Below are positions 58,932 to 64,000 of a stretch of DNA of 64,000 nucleotides, piece by piece. Made by a program: the position numbers and the translations under genes. The stretch is taken from assembly GCF_042657065.1 (NCBI RefSeq), contig NZ_JBHSNF010000003.1, forward strand, positions 496,001-560,000, read 5' to 3'. Positions within the stretch are counted from its first letter, which is position 1; each line of letters begins with the position of its first letter. Origin of the DNA: Rhodanobacter ginsengisoli (GTDB lineage: Bacteria; Pseudomonadota; Gammaproteobacteria; Xanthomonadales; Rhodanobacteraceae). Under the pieces are notes generated by a model that made no database searches, was not told the DNA's origin, and worked only from the letters and a program-made list of their open reading frames with translations.

Positions 58932-60034
58932 GCGCGTTCAACTTCAACATCAAGCGGGTCGACCGGCTGGTGGCGATGAGCGTGCTCGGTTCGCTGCTGA
59001 TGGTCTGGCTGGTGCTGACCGGTTTCGACGCGGTGACCCAGTTCCTGCGGCAGCTCGGTCACGTCGGCAAGCACGGTTACACGCTGAGCAACGCGATGGT
59101 CTACGTGCTGGTGACGTTTCCGCGCCGCGCCTACGAGATGTTCGGCAATGCCGCGCTGATCGGCGGCCTGCTCGGCCTGGGCGGGCTGGCCGGCACCGGT
59201 GAGCTGACCGCGTTGCGCGCGGCCGGCATGTCACGCTTGCGCATCGCCGGCTCGGCGGTCGGGGTGGTCGCGGTGCTGATCGTGGGCGTGGTGATTCTCG
59301 GCGAGACCGCGGCGCCGTGGGGCGACCAGCAGGCGCAGGCGATGCAGCTGCGGATGACCTCGGGCGACCTCGGCATGGGCACCGACAGCGGGCTGTGGGC
59401 GCGCGACGGCAACGACATCATCAACGCCCGCGGTACCTCGCTCAAGCAGCGGGACGGTGTCAGCACGGTGCAGTTGAGTGACGTGCGCGTATTCAGCTTC
59501 ACCGCCGACGGTCAGCTCAACCGCTTCCAGTGGGCGAAGACGGCCGAGCACGATGGTCACCAGTGGATCCTGCACGACGTGCGCAGCACCACGCTGGATG
59601 CACAGGGCACGCACAGCTCCACGATTGCCACCGAGCCGTGGCGATCGAGCCTCAATCCGCAGGTGCTGGCGCAGTCGGTGATCCTGCCGCAATACCTGTC
59701 CATGCGCGACCTGCGCCGCAACATGCGTTACCTGGAAAGCAACGGCGAGAGCCCGGGCAGCTACGCGGTGGCGTTCTGGGGGCGTGCGCTGTACCCGCTC
59801 AACGTGCTGGTGCTGGTGCTGTGCGCGATGCCGTTCGCCTTCGGGGCGTTGCGCTCGGGCGGTCTGGGCAAGCGCATGTTCATCGGCATGTTGCTGGCGA
59901 TCGGCTGGTATTTCCTGCAGCAGGCGATGGTCAACTTCGGTACCGTCTACGGCCTGCCGCCGCTGCTCGCCAACCTGTTGCCGGCCACGATCCTGGCCTG
60001 CGCCGCCTGGCTGTATTTCCGCCGGCTCGCCTGA
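58928..60034 (+). CDS. lptG: LPS export ABC transporter permease LptG
   Basis: A 368-residue partner of LptF, with the same six-helix plus jellyroll layout: DRLVAMSVLGSLLMVWLVLTGFDAVTQFLRQLG, ALIGGLLGLGGLAGTGELTALRAAGMSRLRIAGS (coupling helix), a periplasmic domain to about residue 275, then YPLNVLVLVLCAMPFAFGALRSGGLGKRMFIGMLLAIGWYF. Its ATG overlaps the lptF stop. A run of nine to ten G bases follows at 60050, before ltaE. Confidence 0.94.
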   Translation: MSAFNFNIKRVDRLVAMSVLGSLLMVWLVLTGFDAVTQFLRQLGHVGKHGYTLSNAMVYVLVTFPRRAYEMFGNAALIGGLLGLGGLAGTGELTALRAAGMSRLRIAGSAVGVVAVLIVGVVILGETAAPWGDQQAQAMQLRMTSGDLGMGTDSGLWARDGNDIINARGTSLKQRDGVSTVQLSDVRVFSFTADGQLNRFQWAKTAEHDGHQWILHDVRSTTLDAQGTHSSTIATEPWRSSLNPQVLAQSVILPQYLSMRDLRRNMRYLESNGESPGSYAVAFWGRALYPLNVLVLVLCAMPFAFGALRSGGLGKRMFIGMLLAIGWYFLQQAMVNFGTVYGLPPLLANLLPATILACAAWLYFRRLA

Positions 60035-60111
60035 GTTCCGGCGTTCGTGCGGGGGGGGGCGGACGGCCGATCGTGGCGTCGATGTTTCGTACTACGACAT
60101 GAGGAGCGGTG

Positions 60112-61131
60112 ATGCACGTGATCGATCTGCGCAGCGACACGGTAACCCGGCCGACCGACGCGATGCGCGCGGCGATGCTGGCGGCGGACGTCGGCGACGA
60201 TGTCTACGGCGAGGATCCCACCGTCAATGCGCTGCAGCAGCGGCTGGCCGACGAGCTCGGTTTCGATGCCGGGCTGTTCGTGCCCAGCGGCACCCAGTCC
60301 AACCTGCTGGCCTTGCTGGCGCATTGCGAACGTGGCGACGAATACCTGGTCGGCATGGACGCGCATACCTACAAGTTCGAGGGCGGCGGTGCGGCGGTAC
60401 TCGGCTCGATCCAGCCGCAGCCGATCGTGCAGGCGGCCGACGGCAGCCTGCCGCTGGAGTGCATCGAGGCGGCGATCAAGCCGGTCGATCCGCACTTCGC
60501 GCGCACGCGCCTGCTGGCGCTGGAAAACACCTGGCATGGCCGTACGCTGCCGCTGGACTACCTGGCCGCGGCGCACGACCTGGCGCGCTCGCACGGGCTC
60601 GACCTGCATCTGGACGGCGCGCGGCTGTTCAACGCCGCGGTCGCCTGCGCGGTGCCGGCGCGCGAGATCGCGCGGCATTTCGACACGGTGTCGATCTGTC
60701 TTTCCAAGGGGCTGGGCGCGCCGGTCGGCTCGGTGCTGGTCGGCTCGCATGCGCTGATCGACAAGGCGCGCCGCTGGCGCAAGGTCGCCGGTGGCGGCTG
60801 GCGTCAGGCCGGCATCCTGGCGGCGGCGGGCCTGCATGCGCTGGACCATCATGTGGCGCGGCTGGCCGAGGATCACCGGCGTGCGGCGTACCTGGCCGGA
60901 CGCCTGCGCGAGATCGCCGGCATCGACCTGCTCGGGCAGTACACCAACATGGTCTTCATCGACGTGCCGGCCGCGCGCCTGCGCGATCTGGACGTCCATC
61001 TGCGCGAGGCCGGCATCCGCATCAGCATCGGCTACCTGCCCACGCTGCGGCTGGTGACGCACCTGGACATCGACGATGACGGGATCGAGCGCACGGTGGC
61101 AGCGTTCCGCGGATTCTTTGCTGCCGGCTAG
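60112..61131 (+). CDS. ltaE: Low-specificity L-threonine aldolase
   Basis: A 339-residue PLP enzyme splitting threonine/allo-threonine to glycine and acetaldehyde. It opens MHVIDLRSDTVTRPTDAMRAAMLAADVGDDVYGEDPTVNALQQRLADELG, the family signature, and has the PLP lysine in SICLSKGLGAPVGSVLVG and HLDGARLFNAAV with the conserved Asp and Arg. GAGGAG at 60101-60106 supports the ATG at 60112 over the GTG three bases before. It ends in CTAG at 61128-61131, which also supplies the stop of the opposite gene. Confidence 0.94.
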   Translation: MHVIDLRSDTVTRPTDAMRAAMLAADVGDDVYGEDPTVNALQQRLADELGFDAGLFVPSGTQSNLLALLAHCERGDEYLVGMDAHTYKFEGGGAAVLGSIQPQPIVQAADGSLPLECIEAAIKPVDPHFARTRLLALENTWHGRTLPLDYLAAAHDLARSHGLDLHLDGARLFNAAVACAVPAREIARHFDTVSICLSKGLGAPVGSVLVGSHALIDKARRWRKVAGGGWRQAGILAAAGLHALDHHVARLAEDHRRAAYLAGRLREIAGIDLLGQYTNMVFIDVPAARLRDLDVHLREAGIRISIGYLPTLRLVTHLDIDDDGIERTVAAFRGFFAAG

Positions 61132-62045
61132 AAGATCGACAGGCCGGTCTTGCTGGTGAACCGTTCCAGCGCCTCGCTGCCGGCCAGCGAGTTGCCCTTG
61201 GCGTTGAGTCCTGGCGACCATGCCGCCACCGCCAGCCGGTTCGGGATCACCCCGACGATGCCGCCACCGACGCCGCTCTTGCCGGGAATGCCCACGTGGT
61301 AGGCGAAATCGCCGGCGGCGTCGTAGGTGCCGCAGGTCAGCATCAGCGCATTGATGCGCTTGGCCTGGTCCGGCGACAGCACCGTATCGCCGCTCCACGG
61401 GCAGCGACCCTGGTTGGCCAGGAACAGGAAGCCGCGCGCCAGGTCGACGCAGCTCATCACCAGCGAGCACTGGTAGAAATAGAAATCGAGCACCTCGTCG
61501 ATCGCGTTTTCGAGGTTGCCGAAGCTGCGGATGAAATTGGCCAGCGCCGCGTTGCGGAAACCGTGCGCCTTTTCCGACAGCGCGACCTGCGGGTCGTCGT
61601 GCAATATCGGGTTGGCGCTGCAGCGGCGTATCGTGTCCAGCAAGCGGGCGCGGGGATCGTCGCGGGTGGCGAGCACCACGTCGGCGACTACCAGGGCACC
61701 GGCGTTGATGAAGGGATTGCGCGGCAGGCCGTTTTCCAGTTCCAGCTGCACCAGCGAATTGAACGCATTGCCGGAGGGCTCGCGCCCGACCCGTTGCCAC
61801 AGGCGGTCACCGATGGATTGCAGGGCCAGGGTCAGCGTGTAGACCTTGGAGATGCTCTGCACCGAAAAGCCCTCGGTGGCATCGCCGGTCTGGAACAGCT
61901 GGCCGTCGAGCGTGACAACTGCCATGCCGAATTTTTCACGCGGCACGTCGGCCAGTCGCGGGATGTAGTTCGCCACCGCTCCTCGCGTCAGCAGCGGCTG
62001 CACCTCGTCGCGGATCTCGTCCAGGATGGTCTGGTAGTCGGGCAT
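61128..62045 (-). CDS. glsA: Glutaminase
   Basis: A 305-residue serine-dependent beta-lactamase-like glutaminase hydrolysing glutamine to glutamate and ammonia. Key motifs: catalytic SVQSISKVYTLTLAL (Ser-x-x-Lys), NAFNSLVQLELENGLPRNPFINAGALV, SFGNLENAIDEVLDFYFYQCSLVMSCVDLARGFLFLANQG and the late GIPGKSGVGGGIVGVIPNRLAVAAWSPGLN. Length is normal. An ATG four codons upstream (62057) is an alternative. It converges on ltaE with the two stops sharing the CTAG. Confidence 0.93.
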   Translation of the reverse strand: MPDYQTILDEIRDEVQPLLTRGAVANYIPRLADVPREKFGMAVVTLDGQLFQTGDATEGFSVQSISKVYTLTLALQSIGDRLWQRVGREPSGNAFNSLVQLELENGLPRNPFINAGALVVADVVLATRDDPRARLLDTIRRCSANPILHDDPQVALSEKAHGFRNAALANFIRSFGNLENAIDEVLDFYFYQCSLVMSCVDLARGFLFLANQGRCPWSGDTVLSPDQAKRINALMLTCGTYDAAGDFAYHVGIPGKSGVGGGIVGVIPNRLAVAAWSPGLNAKGNSLAGSEALERFTSKTGLSIF

Positions 62046-62100
62046 GGCCTGGCACATGTCCCGCGCCGGGAGCGCGGGGGGATCATGGGAAAGAGCGAGC

Positions 62101-63354
62101 TCAGCTGGCGCTGGTATCGAACTTGCGGATGAAGTCGCGCACCTGCGGGTACACCGTCTCGCGCCAGCGGCGGCCGCTGAAGATGCCGTAGTGGCCGGCG
62201 CCCTCGATCACCTTGTGCACGCGGCGCTTCGCCGGGATGCTGCTGCACAGGTCGTGCGCCGCTTCGGTCTGGCCCAGGCCGGAGATGTCGTCCAGCTCGC
62301 CTTCGACGGTCAGCAGGGCGCTCGACTCGATCGCGGCGGGGTTGACCCGCTCGCCGTTCACGTCCCACAGCCCGCGTGGCAGCAGGAACTGCTGGAATAC
62401 CCCGGAAATCGTGTCCAGGTAGAACTTCGCCGGCATGTCCAGCACGGCGTTGTATTCGTCGTAGAACTTGCGATGCGACTCGGCATCGTCCATGTCCCCG
62501 CGGACCAGATCCTGGTAGAAGTCCCAGTGCGAGCTGAGATGGCGGCTCGGGTTCATCGCGATGAAGCCGGCGTGCTGCAGGAAGCCGGGGTAGACCTCGC
62601 GGCCGCGGCCGGGATAGTTGCTCGGCACGGTGTGGATCACGTTGCCCTTGAACCAGGACAGCGGTTGCGTGGTGGCCAGGTTGTTGACGCTGGTGGGGCT
62701 GCGCCGCGGGTCGATCGGGCCACCCATCATGGTCAGGCTGCGCGGGGTGGCTTCGCCACGCGCCGCCATCAGCGACACGGCGGCCAGCACCGGCACGGTC
62801 GGCTGGCATACCGAGATCACGTGCAGCGATTCGGCGCCGATATGCCGGATGAACTCCTCGATGTAGCCCACGTAGTCGTCCAGCCCGAACGTGCCTTCGG
62901 CGGCCGGCACCATGCGCGCATCGACCCAGTCGGTGATGTAGACCTTGTGATCGCGCAGCAGCGTGCGCACGGTGTCGCGCAGCAAGGTGGAATGGTGGCC
63001 GGACAGCGGCGCCACCACCAGCACCACCGGGTCGACCTTCATCTTCTCGATGGTGGCCGGATCGTCGCTGAAGCGCTTGAAGCGCTTGAGCTCGCAGAAC
63101 GGCTTGGCCAGTGCCACGCGTTCGATCACGGCGATTTCGTGATCGTGCGCGGTGGCGCTGTGGATATCGAATTCAGGCTTCTCGTAATCCTTGCCCAGGC
63201 GGTGGATCAGTTCGTAACCGGCCGCCATCCGCTGCGCGCCGGGAAACTGCGCGAACGGGTTGCTGTGATCGTTGAGCATGCTGGAGTTGGCTTGCGCGAA
63301 GTAGCTCAGTGGACCGAGGAACGAGCGCTGCCATTCGTGGAGTTGATAAAGCAT
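62101..63354 (-). CDS. phaZ: Intracellular polyhydroxyalkanoate (PHB) depolymerase
   Basis: A 417-residue protein of the PhaZ/DUF3141-free PHB_depo_C family that degrades stored polyhydroxybutyrate inside the cell. It begins MLYQLHEWQRSFLGPLSYFAQANSSML; the nucleophile motif is ISVCQPTVPVLAAVSL, with Cys in place of the lipase Ser as is usual in PhaZ1-type enzymes; the charge-relay region TVEGELDDISGLGQTEAAHDLCSSI and GAGHYGIFSGRRWRETVYPQVRDFI are near the C-terminus. No signal peptide. Its presence implies PHB storage somewhere in this genome; no PHB synthase gene is in the window. Confidence 0.92.
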   Translation of the reverse strand: MLYQLHEWQRSFLGPLSYFAQANSSMLNDHSNPFAQFPGAQRMAAGYELIHRLGKDYEKPEFDIHSATAHDHEIAVIERVALAKPFCELKRFKRFSDDPATIEKMKVDPVVLVVAPLSGHHSTLLRDTVRTLLRDHKVYITDWVDARMVPAAEGTFGLDDYVGYIEEFIRHIGAESLHVISVCQPTVPVLAAVSLMAARGEATPRSLTMMGGPIDPRRSPTSVNNLATTQPLSWFKGNVIHTVPSNYPGRGREVYPGFLQHAGFIAMNPSRHLSSHWDFYQDLVRGDMDDAESHRKFYDEYNAVLDMPAKFYLDTISGVFQQFLLPRGLWDVNGERVNPAAIESSALLTVEGELDDISGLGQTEAAHDLCSSIPAKRRVHKVIEGAGHYGIFSGRRWRETVYPQVRDFIRKFDTSAS

Positions 63355-63454
63355 CGAATTGGATGACCGGGTGACGAAAACGCTTTCATCTTAGCGCTGT
63401 TTGGGCCCGCTGTGGTGCGATGCCGCAAAGTCAGTCGCCAGCTGGATCAACAAG

Positions 63455-64000
63455 TTACCCGCGACGGCAGTACAGCAGCAGCTCGTCGACCCCTTGCGTG
63501 GCGCCCAGCCCGGCTCGCCACTGCAGCGGTTTCTGGAAGCGCAGCCCGAGCGGCATGAACACGTGGTTGTACCACCACATCGCGCGCTCGCGCCGGTGGG
63601 TCAGGTACCACTGGCCGAGGTCGAGCAGGCGCGAGGACTTCGGCTGCATGCCATACACCGCGCTGTGTTCGATGCGGATGCCGTGGTCGGCCAGCTTGGC
63701 GACGATCCGCGCCGGCTCGTACCGGCGGCAGTGGCCGACGAAGTCGTCGAACGCGGTCCATGCCTCCGGGTGCAGCGGTACCGACAGCAGCATGCTGGCA
63801 CCGGGTGCGGCGACCCGTGCCAGTTCGGCCAGCGCGCCGTCGTCGTCGGCGACATGTTCCAGGATGTCGAGCGCGCAGACCAGGTCGAAACTGGCGTCGG
63901 CGCAGGGCAACGCGCCGATCATGCCGTGCACCGTGCTGGCGCCGCGGGCATGCAGCCGATGCAGGGCGGCATGGCTGAGGTCGACGAAGCAGGTGCCGTC
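63455..64000 (-). CDS. SAM-dependent methyltransferase, C-terminal part (5' end outside window)
   Basis: The C-terminal 181 codons of a gene that starts beyond base 64000. They show the class I methyltransferase pattern: a strand and acidic-loop region FVDLSHAALHRLHARGAST, then LPCADASFDLVCALDILEHVADDDGALAELARVAAPGASMLLSVPLHPEAW (motifs for SAM binding and the post-strand-4 helix), with a later WYLTHRRERAMWWYNHVFMPLGLRF extension. The target (lipid, protein, sugar or small molecule) cannot be told from this piece. Confidence 0.75.
   Translation of the reverse strand, partial: DGTCFVDLSHAALHRLHARGASTVHGMIGALPCADASFDLVCALDILEHVADDDGALAELARVAAPGASMLLSVPLHPEAWTAFDDFVGHCRRYEPARIVAKLADHGIRIEHSAVYGMQPKSSRLLDLGQWYLTHRRERAMWWYNHVFMPLGLRFQKPLQWRAGLGATQGVDELLLYCRRG

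Noticed and set aside
60049..60060. Run of nine to ten G bases between lptG and ltaE as a possible phase-variable tract
   Set aside because: It lies outside both coding frames, 50 bases before the ltaE ribosome site, so length change would not shift a reading frame; a promoter-spacing effect is possible but not supported.

Overview
The window is high-GC, densely coded DNA from a gammaproteobacterium, most likely of the Rhodanobacteraceae/Xanthomonadales (Rhodanobacter or Dyella type). I base this on gene content and order (ribH-nusB-thiL-pgpA, pepA-holC, lptF-lptG, pssA-holD-rimI), on an H-NS-like protein of the Xanthomonas/Bordetella type, and on REP-like repeats between genes. It is a placement from pattern, not from a database search.

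Layout. 1-3302: housekeeping block (end of an LD-carboxypeptidase, then ribH, nusB, a GNAT acetyltransferase, thiL, pgpA), tightly overlapped. 3381-11062: an OmpW-type porin facing a cytochrome bd oxidase locus (cydA, cydB, an extended CydX-like small protein, cydD, cydC), with FNR/ANR-like boxes in the divergent spacer. 11260-15086: a methyltransferase-like membrane protein, an aldehyde/alcohol dehydrogenase, an aldo/keto reductase, and a Fur-box-controlled hemP with an unknown follower.

15201-35759 is the standout region. A near-perfect sigma-54 promoter with an upstream repeat cluster precedes one HlyD-type adaptor gene and one MacB-type ATPase gene. These are followed by TEN MacB/FtsX-like permease genes arranged as five tandem A-B pairs. 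A secreted DUF885 metallopeptidase-like gene follows, then an NtrC-family sigma-54 activator and an NtrY-like histidine kinase. The simplest reading is one regulon: the kinase/activator pair senses an envelope signal and drives the sigma-54 promoter. A single ATPase and adaptor would then be shared by five different A/B permease heterodimers. All five A-type permeases carry a conserved periplasmic cysteine pair that the B-types lack. The substrate is unknown.

35819-48049: an SPFH (stomatin-like)-NfeD-ThrE operon, an H-NS-like gene, proS, a DUF4124 lipoprotein-like gene, pssA, a holD-like gene, rimI, valS and a membrane GTPase. 48169-55527: two tandem hybrid two-component sensors with beta-propeller sensor domains. 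Their kinase/receiver halves are identical in protein over about 365 residues while their sensor halves have diverged, a sign of gene conversion. 55529-64000: holC (with a partial duplication of its 5' end), pepA, lptF, lptG, ltaE, glutaminase, an intracellular PHB depolymerase and the end of a SAM methyltransferase. I saw no tRNA, rRNA, CRISPR array, transposase or prophage gene.
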